Assembly: GCA_911728455.2 (NCBI GenBank)
Contig: OU452219.1
Location: 20,367,397-20,431,396 of the forward strand
Source: Marthasterias glacialis
Lineage: Eukaryota; Echinodermata; Asteroidea; Forcipulatida; Asteriidae
Direction of reading: 5' to 3'
Length of the DNA stretch: 64,000 nt
Within the stretch, counting starts at the first letter, position 1; every line of letters starts with the position of its first letter. This document shows, piece after piece, positions 1-11,835 of the stretch. The position numbers were made by a program, and so were the translations under genes. The notes under the pieces were generated by a model. It searched no databases, was not told the DNA's origin, and saw only the letters and a program-made list of their open reading frames with translations.

Positions 1-830
1 TGCACTCTTTTTCCAACAGGTAGAGTCCTTATGAAAGTTCAAAACTATTACAAGTATATCTAACCTCGCATTAAAATGTGTAAAATGACATTGGATTTCA
101 TACCCTTCCAAAACTAACATTCAAAAACATCCCACGATATCACATTTCAAATATCTGGGTCTGTCGATTTTTTTTTAATGGGAAAGTTTTAGTTCATTCC
201 TGGTATTCAATGATATTCAATCAAAACGGTCTTGAATATTGAACATTTCTGTTTGGAATGTACAGACCCATTTACTGTTGACATCCACTGACATCATTTT
301 TCAGATTTCGCTCCGAAAGAAAGAGTATCATCCAATAAAATGACATTTTAAACCATATTTTTAACGTGGTTTGATACTTGTATTAATACTTGTAATAACT
401 TTCAAAGTTTCATAAGAACTCCATCTATCTGAACATAATTTTGACATTAGAGCCCCCTTTTAACTGAAATTTACTTTGCATAATATTGAAGAAAAATATT
501 AAACATTCAGCCAATGAGTTGCCGATGTTCAGACAAGAAATAATCCTATATACACAATCAGATAGCAATATTTTGATCATTCAAACAGGCAGAGTCACAC
601 ACTACCACTTTAAAAGAGAAACAAGAAAACATTAATGTGACACACACTGAAGAGGACATACTTTCAGTTTTTGGCAAGATCGGGATGAAAACCCGCCTGT
701 ACTATTTCATATCAAAATAAAAAGAAGGGGAACCCCGTGCCACAACCTTGTTTTATGACGCCATCAATGGTACATCTTTATGGTAAAAAAAACATGGGGC
801 TATTTCACGTATAAGATATTGTCATTATAA
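1..830. other. Non-coding, AT-rich flank
   Basis: I see no protein-like reading frame, splice structure or clear repeat pair here. The sequence is AT-rich with short poly-T and poly-A runs. It ends at the MITE that starts near 831. Confidence 0.6.
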
Positions 831-964
831 GGCCGTATCCGAATTGACGGCTACGGCTACGAATGTTGCTAAGGGTGTTGGTATAAGGACGTCCTATATT
901 TAAACGCATGACGACACGGCGATCTAGCCGTAGTCGTAGCCGTAGCCGCCAATTCGGACACGGC
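831..964. mobile_element. MITE with GGCCGT termini (copy 1)
   Basis: The ends are inverted copies: GGCCGTATCCGAATTGACGG at the left, and GGCCGTGTCCGAATTGGCGG when the right end is read in reverse. Both continue into CTACGGCTACG, giving terminal inverted repeats of about 30 bp around a short centre. No transposase is encoded. I could not find a convincing target duplication. The GGCC ends and internal GGCT repeats resemble the element at 16719-16878. Confidence 0.75.
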
Positions 965-2372
965 CGAATATGGTGCTCGGAAACGAATTTAGGAGAGTCA
1001 CCAGTCACAAACAATATTTGTCATTGTAATTTACCTGGTATCCTGTTACTGCTTATTCACCACTTTTATCAATGACAAAGCAACTTTCATGTCACATTCT
1101 AACACACATTCATGTTCAGTTATTAATATCATGTTACCGTTAAATCAGCTGTTGTCTATGTTTAAAGTCAAAAGTTTACTTGGTATAAAAATATTATTTC
1201 AGTGAATTTTGTGTTCACCTTTAAGTTCACTTAATATCGTTCATGACCTTCATCTTAGTCATCCATGCGTGAAGAGGAATTCTTTTCACAATGCGAATGG
1301 GGTCAATGCACAGCTGTTGCAACATACAAATAGGCCTATGTATGTACAACTTCCTTATGTGCGTATAAACAATATAATAACCGACAGCAATTTCCAAGTG
1401 TTTATGTATTGTATAATAAAGTTAAAAGTATTACACCTGATTAGTTTGTTTTTGCAACTTATTACAAGTCTAAAGTATGTAAATTGATAATTAAAAAAAA
1501 TAAAAGGCTCTTGCTATAATGGCTTATAAGGTTTTAAAGTAATATGTACAAAGCAATGCTAACTAAACTTGAGTAACCAGTTAATAAGCTGCTGATGAAC
1601 CGTGAGTTGTTGAACCTTGAGTTGTAAATTGAATAAAGAGTTGTTTGAAGTAAGTTTCAAAGTATTGAGTTATGAGTCAAGATGCTATGAATTGTTAGCT
1701 GTTAAAAACCCAGGCTTAACATTGGTTAACTGACTGTAAATGCTTCCATTCTTTGCACAAATCAAGATATAGGCCTACGTAAGAAAACCAACCTGTATAA
1801 ATGTCAGCTCATTTCGTTCTTTCATTTGCGAAAAAGCGGTTAAAAAAATGCATTCAGCATTTTTGTACGCATTCCTATAGGCAGAGTACTCGTCCTCACT
1901 CAGACGAAAACTAATTTGGGAACTAATACTTAATTTATTATTTAGAAACGAGAACACTTCAGGCAGAAATATTACAAGGAAAGTTTTCTACCATCATTAT
2001 CTATGCACCACGTAAGGTATATGTAAATCTGTGAACATTTGTGTTTTTCTTCTTACCAATGTTGAGCTGGACTTTAACTGAACAGTGAGTTAACTGAGTT
2101 CAGTAAATCATGGGTTGAGTGAACTGAATCATGGGTTTGAATCATAAGTTAATTGTATCAGGTGCTATAGTTTCATGAATCACGATTCTCGGTTAACTGA
2201 ATCCCAGTGGTTGAACCTTAGAGCAAGGATGGCGAACCAGGGGATGTTAACTGAATCAGGAACCCTGAGAGAAGCACATCAGTTGTGAAAATCCTTTTAA
2301 AAAAACAGTTACGGGACTCATGCACTGCCTTGAGTAACATAGGACTTGATGGAGCCCTTCTTAAGTTCATGC
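965..2372. other. Non-coding with degenerate ACTGAATCATGGGTT-like repeats
   Basis: No gene is supported. From about 1590 to 2260 there are imperfect, irregularly spaced repeats built around motifs such as GTTAACTGAATC and CATGGGTT. They look like a decayed tandem repeat. Confidence 0.5.
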
Positions 2373-2780
2373 TCACTCAGTTCCAGCCTTCTTAAAGATC
2401 CTCTCAGCGGCAACATCGCCTTTCCTCAGGGTCAGCACTAACTGGTTGTTGATAATCTCTCTGGTGAAAGTCAAATCCCGATCCAGTACTCGGATCACAA
2501 GCTTAGCACCGTCCATCTCGGCCACCATGCGGTGCTCAACGCCCTCCCACGGGATAACGCTCAGGAACTCTTCGCCAAGAACAAACCGCACCTCCTGTGT
2601 CCTGTACGTGGTCTTGGTGACGATGACGAAGTCGTCCCCGCTCTGTGTGATCGCGACCGTGGGTTTCACTGAGCAGGCGGCCTTCCTCCAAGCCCACGAC
2701 ACACCGCATGCCTTCAGGAACACGTCAAAGCTTCTCTCGTTAGTCTCCAGCTTCCACTCACCGCTGAAATCCACCGCCAT
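2373..2780 (-). CDS. FABP-like protein 1 (intracellular lipid-binding protein)
   Basis: This single exon encodes 135 residues, the usual length of a cytosolic fatty-acid-binding protein, a ten-stranded beta-barrel that carries fatty acids or other lipids. The N-terminus has the family pattern DFSGEWKLETNERSFD (residues 4-19), followed by the helix-turn-helix region. Strand motifs TQSGDDF (45-51), VLGEEF (67-72) and FTREI (105-109) follow in the expected order. The C-terminal anchor reads R-I-F (127-129) where R-x-Y is usual. I chose the ATG at 2780 because the family begins M-x-x-D-F-S-G; the frame stays open for 26 more codons upstream without similarity. Canonical FABP genes have three coding introns and this one has none. 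It is closest to genes 6 and 7 of the cluster. Lipocalins share the fold but are longer and secreted; no signal peptide is seen. The ligand is unknown. Confidence 0.9.
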   Translation of the reverse strand: MAVDFSGEWKLETNERSFDVFLKACGVSWAWRKAACSVKPTVAITQSGDDFVIVTKTTYRTQEVRFVLGEEFLSVIPWEGVEHRMVAEMDGAKLVIRVLDRDLTFTREIINNQLVLTLRKGDVAAERIFKKAGTE

Positions 2781-4405
2781 TGCTGGGTGGACTCCGAAAG
2801 TTCTTGTGTAGCAGTGCAAAAATACAGCTGGTCCCCTATGCTGATATGAGTTCCTCAAAGACTTCCTGCCTGCAAACGTTCACTGAATATGTTACCACAT
2901 ACGTATGGTTCAACACTAATTAGTAGGTCATGGTTAGAGCCATAATGGGCACTGCAATGAAGTCGATTCGCACACACAAGCTTGTGTGGGTTTGCAGCTC
3001 TAAGCACTCGACCATTCAGTTAACCTTTCACCATTTTAAGCGAGTTATTTACGGAGTTACAATCAATATAGTCACCAATGTAGTCACCAAGCTTCATTTC
3101 CTCGTCAAAAGCTCACTAGTAATATTGAACAGTGTATACGCATGGAGGTCAAAAATAAATAATACGTTTAGGCTCCACGAGTGATGATACAACCGACGGT
3201 ATAATGTCACATCAAACAGTACACATGCAACAGCTCACCCGATCATGGCCTTTTTTACGAACGCCTGATGACCGTCTCCATTCATCTGCATTCGATGGGG
3301 GCCAGTTGGCTTCTATAGCCTTATCCCTACAAACTATCACCTTATACTACTACAACCAGTACCCTAGTAGTACCCACCACGATATTTAAGAAGTGGCAAG
3401 CCCCTCCGCTTGGCAATTCCACATGGGCCTGACCCTGCCGTGTATTCATGTGACTGTAACAGGACCAGGAACCCTTTCTCTGTGCGAGCAGCGCTATATA
3501 ATAATACACACAAAACAACCGTTAACCGTTCGATGTGCACACATAATACAGTAATACGGTTCTTCCCATACGGCTGGTTGTTGTGCCGCCGTCCCGGCCG
3601 GATACCCCCGATTAATTATTGGGTCTGTTGTTAATTTATTCATAACGCATTACGTTATAGCGTATGCTGAATATAGCATCATTATTATTATGCGCAGAAA
3701 CGATTGTGCTATACCGGAGCTGGCCGACTAAACAATTTAAGGATGCAGCAGTCCCTCTCTGAGACTGAGTGCCAAATAATGTATTATATTTATTTAAAAG
3801 TCTACGGCTGTAAATGAAGGAAACTGGATAGGGCAAACAGTGACCCAAATAATGTAACACTGGGCTAACTAGAAGGTCTGCCTTGAAGGTGCAGAACAGG
3901 AAAAGAATGAGCTAAGATGGACACTCAGACAAGCTAAGCACTATGACCACCCTTGACCATCAGCGCTCACATGAGATAAATGAGCCGATAAAAAATGTTA
4001 TGGGGCCGGAATAACGCGTCCACTGAATAATTGAGTTTCTGATATGGGTTTCTCAAAAAAGGGGGAGCATTTGTACTAGACTAACCTGAACATATGACGC
4101 CATACCCCCGAGGCTCACGGGTAAAGACAGGGGACCAGTCTACATTGAGACCTACTCAAAGTGAAACAAACAGTGAGGGCAGGTTTTACGGCTTACGTTA
4201 TATTATTGGGGAAGAAAACGTCGCCATTTTCCTCCTACCAAAATTTAGTCCCCTTTAAAATGAAGATTATGAAACTACCGACCAAATGAAAATTAAAAAT
4301 ATAATAGTGCCTTGTTTAAAGTCAATATACTTGATTAGTAAAGATGATAGTGCAGTGGTCTTACTTCAATAAATACACGGATTCGATAAATTTATGAAAA
4401 AGAAA
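2781..4405. other. Intergenic region upstream of FABP-like gene 1
   Basis: No coding sequence is supported. A TATA-like TATATAA lies near 3491-3500 on the side expected for a promoter of gene 1. I cannot link it to a confident 5'UTR exon, so I do not call a promoter. Confidence 0.5.
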
Positions 4406-4620
4406 AAAAAATTGTGAAAATCTGGGTTCAATCCGTCATCTGAGTATAAGGAGAAAATAATGAAAAACCGTGTATACACTATTCAGCATGTGTTAACACA
4501 TTGTCCTTCATTTCTGCTGTTACAACCAAAATCAGCGGTTGTGTTGGTTTGTTTTGTTTTTTGTGTGTGTGGTTTTATTGTTGCTGTTTTTTGGTTGTTT
4601 TTTAAGGTTCTCAGATACAG
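4406..4620 (+). repeat. Interspersed repeat family A, copy 1
   Basis: The stretch with GTGAAAAACCGTG-like sequence, CAGCATGT...ACACATTGTC and TTACAACCAAAATC recurs in the same order near 58655-58870 and 60255-60470. It has no coding potential. It is a dispersed non-autonomous repeat of unknown class. The three copies are diverged. Confidence 0.7.
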
Positions 4621-6029
4621 TTTTCTCGAATATGACAGCATTTCAGAGGGAAATATTTCACAGAAAAATTGGTTCTGGTATGAACTTCATGAACAGTACG
4701 GCAAGCGTTCAGACTGAAACACAATTATGTTATGGATCCTTACCAACCATGTACAGTGCCTTTTAAAGGATGAAACAAATATGGCGATTTATTGATTGAT
4801 TAAAATAATCGATTCGATCGATAACGGGTGTTATTTTGTCGGAAACAGTTGTCACAAAGAACGGAATATGGTTAATGCAATCAAAGACGGAGCGTCAAAA
4901 TAGAAATATCCCGGAAAACAATTGAACATGGAGAGTCTGGACTCAACAATCCTTTGCATGTAAAGATAAATTGAACGGATGTAGATGATGTGTGAGTATG
5001 GAAGGGAAACTTGTGATAATTTTTTTTTTCAGCCGGAATGACAATACTTCATCATTCGATATAAGTAACAATAAACCCATTTGTCAATAGCTGTTTCGAA
5101 TCCGAACTAAAACGGACAAAACTTAGCGACGCAAACAGGTCAATAAAGTGCACTTAAGCCCCGTTCCTCAAGACGAGACAGGGGTGAAAGCAAGTTCAAG
5201 TACACAAGTAGCTATAACCAAGTTTCCACCGTCTGTCTCGGATGACCGAAAATAATGTTCCTGAAGCTGTTTTTTTGTTTAAGCGGGAAAAGTCTGGGCA
5301 TTTCCCGCGTCGGCTGTTTTTTTCTTCTTCTTCTCTGTTGTTGGTAAATCCGAAACCAAGCACTCGGATGGAGACTAGCCCACGCTGTCTCGTCGTAGTA
5401 CGTAATGAAATCCCAGTACTCTCAAGGAGTACAAGTCCAGACGATACTTCAAAACATGCGCGCGTTCGAACGTGAAGGGAAAAAAGTGCGCCGACACACG
5501 TCACACGGGGGCGCTTTTTGAGACTTTTTAGGCTTAATTCTGAAGCGTATCTATACGTTCTTAGAGAAAAACAAAACCTTATAGGCCAGAGAAAACAAAC
5601 GCCAAACCTGTCTTTCGGCATGCATGTTTAAATCAGATTGTTGTCAGGGTATGGTTATTTCTAGTCATCAGAGGTATTTCCCTGGCAATAATGAAAAATA
5701 CCAACACAAATGTTGCTTAAATTATTTGCAAAAAGCCCAATGAAGTATAGTAACAGTGACGGTAATTAATTATCGATCCGCTTCGGTGACTCAAGGCCTC
5801 CTGAGCATAATAATAAGACGTCTCTATAAAATTTGATGCGGTTGACATATTAATGCTTGAGTAAACATAATATATTTTCCCAGCGCAGCAGTATTGTATT
5901 GCCGAACTTTTGTGTTCTTTATTTTCTCCTCATCAAATCATTGTTTAGCCTACATTGATTGTGCACCTGTGTCACACACACTCACATCAGACCCCAAAAC
6001 AAAGGTAAAATATATCATAGCGAATATTA
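4621..6029. other. Non-coding interval
   Basis: Several overlapping open frames exist at 5196-5621, but none resembles a known domain, and codons and composition look random. No repeat structure is evident apart from poly-T runs. Confidence 0.5.
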
Positions 6030-6300
6030 TCAAGGAAATGAAATGGAGATGTGCTTGGCACTTAGATGCAACAGAGTGGAACAAGAGACAGCATGGCAAC
6101 CAAGGACAGCTGGGAGAAGAAGAGGAAGACAAAAACCAAGGACAGACTGGAAGAAGAGGACGACAACATAAGGAGATGGATAAATGAAACCTCCACATAT
6201 ATGAATAGGATGACATGGAGTAGAATGACAAGTGACAGAAAGAGAATGGAAATTGCTGAAGAATACGGTGCAGCCTGATGATAATGACGATGATTGCGTC
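6030..6300 (+). mobile_element. 3' fragment of a LINE retrotransposon (broken)
   Basis: Two forward frames joined by a frameshift read like the C-terminal tail of a non-LTR reverse transcriptase polyprotein: GRRRGRQKPRTDWKK, then IRRWINETSTYMNRMTWSRM and DRKRMEIAEEY. The pattern of a basic GRQK-R-W motif, then W-x-R-x-x-x-DR followed by EE, is typical of RTE/CR1-like ORF2 ends in marine animals. A degenerate TGATAATGACGATGAT tail follows the stop codon, as in LINE 3' ends. Only the last 80 or so codons remain, so the copy is 5'-truncated and dead. Confidence 0.65.
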
Positions 6301-7286
6301 ACTACAGTTCCAATTTCTACACTGATGAGCTGCTCCAACACTCACATCTGTCATGACCATGAAATGTCACTCCAACCAAAATGATTCAAATCACAGTGCT
6401 CATTCTATAGATTTTATGTACATAACATGGGAGGATTGAAGTTGAACATTTTGGGTGACACGATTTCATTTGCCCGTATTGGTTTTCTAGAGTCTTCAAA
6501 GTTGAACCATTACTTTTGTCAACCGCCCTCGCGCGGTGACAAATGACCAGGATTTTATCATACTATACTTGTTGTCGCGTTTTCAAATGGTGTTTTCTGT
6601 AATAAAGATTAGTTTCACTTTTATGGATTTTGTTAATCGTCCGACGAAGGTACAAGAACAGTGATTGTCCAACATAAAACAAAATAGCCCAAATGATTGC
6701 AGAACAATAAACATTATTTATTCATTCACGTTTATTTAATTAAAGAATGGTATATGGTTTGTAGGATAATAAGCAGTCGATTTCATGTTAACATTGATGC
6801 AAAGCATTTTTGTCCTTGGGTCCGAACTCACAAACACATTATTATTCTGAAGAAACTTGAGCCTCTTCGTCAGGATTCGAACCCACTCGATGCAAGACTC
6901 GATCACTGGTCAGAATTCAAACTTAAGCTCCGAGCAACAGAGATACAAATATCGTTGTCGTAACTTGTTAGTGGGAGCATGGCGTATAATATCATCACGT
7001 ACACACAGTCTAATAAGCTTATAACATTCCTTAACAACATTTACAACTAGGTAAAATCAAAATAACATAAATTATTTCTTATGGTGTTGGTGATCATGGT
7101 CTTGATCATAGTCCTGATGTCTGCCGAATAATTATACAACAAGCATTTCATTTCAAGTGTTTTAGATAGAAAAGTCCCTGATTCAAAGTCCTATAAATAC
7201 ATCAAAAATGCTTATTTTCGAAGTTCGAAGAGCCCCCTGCATATTAGTTGCATAGATGTTTCATTATTCACGGCTGTATAACGGTG
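6301..7286. other. Non-coding, downstream of FABP-like gene 2
   Basis: No gene is visible. The right part should hold the 3'UTR of the reverse-strand gene ending at 7287. A TTTATT (AATAAA on the reverse strand) near 6716 is a distant polyadenylation candidate. Confidence 0.4.
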
Positions 7287-7679
7287 TTACTGTTTGGTGA
7301 AGTAAGACTTTGCAACGACTCCCTCGAGCGTGTGCGTCACGAGCATTTCGCCGTCCACAAGCTCCCGGGTCATACCCCCCAGTCCCGTGGTCCTGGTCAT
7401 CACCAACTCTCCGTTGTCACCCCAGGCCGTGGTGTACTCCACGTTATACCATGGCGACTGGTCCTTGAAATTGCTGCCCACGATAACGGTGGACTCCTTC
7501 ATGGTTTCGTCGATGTTGTTGGTGGTCTTGATATTGATTTGATCTCCGGATTGGGAGATGGCGTGTGTGATTCTGAGATTGGCCGGAAGCTTCTCCCTTG
7601 CAATGTTCAGTTTGGCCAAGAACTCCGGCCACCCTTCGGATCTACCGCTCTTCCACGTGCCGCTGAAGTCGGTTGCCAT
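7287..7679 (-). CDS. FABP-like protein 2
   Basis: A single exon encodes 130 residues starting MATDFSGTWK. Family hallmarks are the FSGTW first strand, SQSGDQI (42-48), IVGSNF (66-71), TRELVDGEML (104-113) and the last strand VAKSYF (122-127). At the anchor position, family members usually have R-x-Y; here Ser replaces Arg, so the classical fatty-acid carboxylate contact is probably altered. The start is fixed by the family's M-x-x-D-F-S-G pattern. The gene is closest to genes 3 and 4 (shared EGW helix and TTNN turn). A 5'UTR intron (7710-8592) and a TATA box (8648-8657) fit a compact transcription unit. It is likely a cytosolic lipid carrier, ligand unknown. Confidence 0.92.
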   Translation of the reverse strand: MATDFSGTWKSGRSEGWPEFLAKLNIAREKLPANLRITHAISQSGDQINIKTTNNIDETMKESTVIVGSNFKDQSPWYNVEYTTAWGDNGELVMTRTTGLGGMTRELVDGEMLVTHTLEGVVAKSYFTKQ

Positions 7680-7709
7680 GGCAGTGGTAATGGGTCATCA
7701 CTGATCCAT

Positions 7710-8592
7710 CTAAAAAGAAAACTACTGATAGTTGATTTTAAATTTGTCTACACTAATTTTCAATGGCCATTCTCGAGTAGGCCTACATGTATTCAAGAAA
7801 GCAAAATGATGAATCAACTTGCATTTACAACCGCCCTCTGTACCGGTTGCAACGCCCCCCCCCCCCCGCACCCGCCCACTCCGACTGCTACCGTGTCACA
7901 TTGGTCAAATAGTTTATAACTCTAATGGCATGTTATAGGACCACCACATTTTTTTTCTTTCTTTGTTCTTCTTCCTCAAAAGGATCTTGAAACTTCCCTG
8001 TAATCTGTTTGCAACGCCATGGGTTGTTAGAATTCCTCTAGATTTTCCTGGGAAAAAGAAAATCACTTTGAACCATGGTACAAAACTTTATTTTCAAGAC
8101 GCACACACGATTGGACTTCCAAGAAACATATTGAGAATATCTTATGCTAATAAACCGCAAAATGTGTTCTCAGTTTTCACTAGACCATATTCATGGGTTT
8201 TCTGTGTGCAAGCTGATGTGCAGGTATACTTTGTCTTGTAAACATAATTGGTTTTGCATGTAGCACTGTGCTACAGCACGGATACAGACGACCAGGTCCG
8301 AGCAATCTCAAAAGAGAAATTAACAACCATTCACACTCATGTTCAGATGACAAACTGCTTCGTGACAAAGCCCTACAAGGAAACCTTCCAAATTGAAACC
8401 CCCGTTCCCAAAAGGTGACATTTCAGACGGACAGACAGACGGGCCGACAAACAGACCAACAGCCCGACAAACAGACAGCCAGACATGTCGGGACGATTAT
8501 TGCAATAGATTCAATAGTGTCTCAGAGTTTTATTTATTTGTTTATTGTATTGTATTTTAATTTTGTCAGTTTATGTCTTTGAACAAAAGTAC
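7710..8592 (-). other. Putative 5'UTR intron of FABP-like gene 2
   Basis: Read on the reverse strand, a donor-like AGAG|GTACTT at 8592 follows a short leader downstream of a TATA box. A strong acceptor TTTTCTTTTTAG ends at 7710, 30 bases before the ATG. The arrangement matches genes 3 and 4. The donor is weaker than consensus. The intron contains a poly-C tract near 7855. Confidence 0.5.
8431..8490. repeat. Short GACAGAC/GACAAACAG tandem repeat
   Basis: About five imperfect copies of a GACAGACAG/CCGACAAACAG unit lie in a row. It is a simple microsatellite-like tract without coding meaning. Confidence 0.6.
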
Positions 8593-8647
8593 CTCTGTCT
8601 GATATGATATGATAGTGGTATTTCCGTGTTTGATGCAGCGGGCCGAG

Positions 8648-8657
8648 CTATTTATAC
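8648..8657 (-). promoter_or_regulatory. TATA box of FABP-like gene 2
   Basis: On the reverse strand the sequence is GTATAAATAG, a canonical TATA box, followed by GC-rich CTCGGCCCGC. It lies about 970 bases upstream of the ATG and about 55 bases upstream of the proposed 5'UTR donor, so transcription would start near 8620. Confidence 0.6.
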
Positions 8658-10685
8658 GGACATTATAATCGAGCCTAAAATAGTCTAATTTGATTGTACA
8701 ATAAAGAGGTTGGCTGAGTACTTACCGAACGCGTTCTAAAGTCCGTGGTGGTTTGCTATTAACTTCAGTAATTGCTACAAAATTAGTATCCAATCACTTT
8801 GGAATACAAAGAAAGAGACGCTTATAGTCATGGGCCGTTGAAATATCGGTTCTGCACTTTCGTCACGACGATGTCAAGTTGGGGTCCCCTAAAACAAAGT
8901 TTGACTCTTGAGGAGTATCTCACATACTACCTGTGCTGCTGTAATGATTATTGTTTAATACTTTGACCCCGTAGTAATGTATCAGTTAGTGGTATTGTTA
9001 GAGGGGGGCCTTCAACGGGTCAATTCGTATTGACCCTGGCCATGGCAATACCACTGTTTGTTTCTAGTTTGGAACCATTTTTTTTTCATTGGCGTGTGTT
9101 TCCTTCTTTGATCGACCTTTGCATGTTGTCTTTTTTTTTAGTGGTTTAGGTGGATCGCAGGGGATTGGTCGAATCAGGGTATACTGTAAAGGCTTTATTT
9201 GATCATATTTTAGGTCACAGTGGATTCTCAGATCATATCGGTGTAGGTACAGTTTGGCGACTTATTAACTATTTTTACTCTTAAGATTTAAAAATACTTT
9301 GCAAAGTTTGCACATCATGTACCAAACATTCCAGATAACTACTCCCATAAACACGTATTTTACTACAAGAAAGTCACTGCCCATAGATTATACAGATTTA
9401 TTTGATCTATCAATTGCACAAGATATTGCTCCCAGAAGAAGGGGTCATTATCCAAAGAAACACACTGTATAGGCCTATCCAAAGTATATGAAAGCGCGGG
9501 TACCATTTTCACTGGCATTTTCACTAAAGCTCCACAAAGTTGATTGAAAACTAGCTTAATAGAATGGTCTTTTGAGATTACGCTATAAAGAAATGGCAGC
9601 CCGGCAAGCCTTATTACTGACACTTCACTTTGTTTTATTTGTTGTACTTGCAGTAAATTGTCTCTGATGGAGTCAAGGGGGCGTATCACTCAGTACAAAG
9701 CTATAGCAACACGCCAGCCAAATCACCATGTAAAAATAAAATTCAGATCTCAACGTGAATAACTGTGTGCAATCGTCGATAACGAACCCGTCTTCCTCTT
9801 CGACCCAAAGCAGAGGACTGTTCGTAAGAAAAGCTGAGACTGCTCGGCAGGAAATAGACACAGCTTAACAATTATTTTAGGCCAATAAACAGAAAACTAG
9901 AAGTCAAAAATAAAACTAAAATTACACGCCACATTCAATGCGGCAGTTATGAACTGGGTTTTTTTCCTGAACATTGTCTGTAATAAAGAATGTCCCATAA
10001 AATAAGGGCTCTAAATTTGGCCCATGATACGAGGCAGGCTGTCTTCATTAAACCGTAAAACACACTCTTTGGTCTGCATATTATAAATAATAAAAAAAAA
10101 ACACCTGAGAAAAGACCTGTATAACCTATTTGCGTTTTGATAACTACATGTATATAGAAAAAGGCCACAGCATGCACTATGTCGTTTTATTTTAATAAAT
10201 AAAGCATTAACAAGAGTTATGATCACGCCCTTTTATATTGTGGCAGAATTGCTCACTCGAACTTCGGTCAGACACGCAAATTCAGACGTGTTGCAAGCAT
10301 GTTTTTATTTTTCCTCAATAAGCGGAAGGTCACATGCATGCGGGCCGATATTTCAACTGTTAATATACAGATAAGTTCGTTACCAAATCAATATGTCTCT
10401 GCAGCGCGTTGTCTCAAGCAAGCTATTATGAGGGTTTTTCTCTTTTGAATATTGTTTTTATAACTGTTAATACACTGAATATGAGGTACCGTAGTTTAGT
10501 TGAGCACCCGGCGTTTATAGTTTTCAATTCCATATTCGATTCACATGCATTTAATACGGGAGAGCGTGTAAACGACCAAAGCATAACATATGATGGCAAT
10601 GAAGAACTGGAAGGACACTGTGAAGAAAACCCCCAAATACAGTACAAAAAGAGAGTTTTACAAAGAAGAAAAAAAAACAACGAAC
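8658..10685. other. Intergenic, no gene seen
   Basis: No recognisable coding region. Open frames of 60-110 codons on both strands lack family resemblance. The sequence is AT-rich with short homopolymers. Confidence 0.5.
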
Positions 10686-11030
10686 TAGCAAACCAAACTA
10701 GCTATGAGGGGCCAAACATTATACATGTATATGTACGTCATAATTTTTTTTACATAGACCAAACAAGAGTACGGCATAATATTCCAGTGGTTAAATAATA
10801 ACACTATCTACACACGGAGACTGTTTTTGTAGATGAGTTTGTGTCAATTCAGTCATGTTGACTTGTATTTGTAAATTCAGTAATGTTATATTGATTTTGG
10901 AAAGATGGCATAAATTCAACACTGAAGTGTGAGACGAACTTTTCACCCGCACTATCAAACAATATCCTTAAAACTCTTCTTTTTTTTAACAATTCACCAA
11001 CTGGGTGGTTGATTATGTTTGTTATTCATT
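10686..11030 (+). repeat. Local duplication, unit 1
   Basis: Two blocks recur 0.4-0.8 kb downstream. The first (about 10686-10850) has ACTAGCAAACCAA, CATGTACGTCATAA and CCAGTGGTTAAATAATA. The second (about 10870-11030) has TTCACCCGCACTATCAAAC, AATATCCTTAAAAC and AACAATTCACC. Matching blocks at 11130-11270 and 11660-11835 keep the same order, so this is a diverged direct duplication. Confidence 0.75.
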
Positions 11031-11129
11031 AGTTTATTTTTATTCCAACTTGGAACACACCCCTTAACCCCGGGGAGGGTTACGACAACAATCCAAAACA
11101 TAAATTTTATATTTATACATTGGAAAAAA

Positions 11130-11835
11130 AACTAGCAAACCAAGCCAACGATGAGCGGACACACACGATACATGTACGTCATAAACACTTCAATAGACCA
11201 AACAATTCCAGTGGTTAAATAATAGTTTTATTTTTTTTAAAATGAGTTTTCAAATCAGTCATGTTGTATTGTAAGGTCGATCCCGCACTCAAAATCACCC
11301 CGTCCCTCCCCCATCAACTGATGACTCAGCCAGAAAGCACTAAAACAGAAACGACAGAATGAACCACATTGAAGCGGGTCTACCAGCATTTCTTATTAAG
11401 TAGTATTAAAAAGGGAAAAATAAAAGATTTACGTGCCATTGGAAAAAAAAATGCATGGTTGTATTGATACCACCAGGGGACGGGGGGGGGGGGGGGGGTC
11501 CGACTCCGAGAACAGCGGGAATTGTTTGACATTTGCTGGCTCTCCAAATGGGTGTTATTTAACTAATGAATAAAACCCAAGTTGAGTTTTTTTTTATGAT
11601 ATTCATCTATTCCATTTTGATATACCTTAAGTGGGATTGGTGCTTAAGCCAGCCTTAAACTACCATGGTCTGATTTTGAAAAGATGGTGTCAATTCAACA
11701 TTGAATAATGTGATACGAAGTTCACCCGCATTATCAAACAATATCCTTAAAACACATTTTTTTTTTTTTGGTTTTTTGTTTAACAATTCACCGACTGGTG
11801 GTTATGTTTGTTGATTATTTATGAAGGTATCTATA
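11130..11835 (+). repeat. Local duplication, unit 2 (with inserted sequence)
   Basis: This is the second copy of the 10686-11030 segment. Its two blocks are pushed apart by about 390 bases that hold a poly-G run at 11479-11498. The inserted part is not present in unit 1. Confidence 0.75.

Noticed and set aside
5196..5621. 141-codon reverse open frame
   Set aside because: No recognisable domain, biased Arg/Lys/Ser composition and no splice or promoter support; treated as chance.
7248..7919. 223-codon forward open frame
   Set aside because: It is the antisense shadow of FABP-like gene 2 and has no domain resemblance.
10409..10798. 129-codon forward open frame
   Set aside because: Its last part runs into a locally duplicated non-coding block and the duplicate does not keep the frame open.
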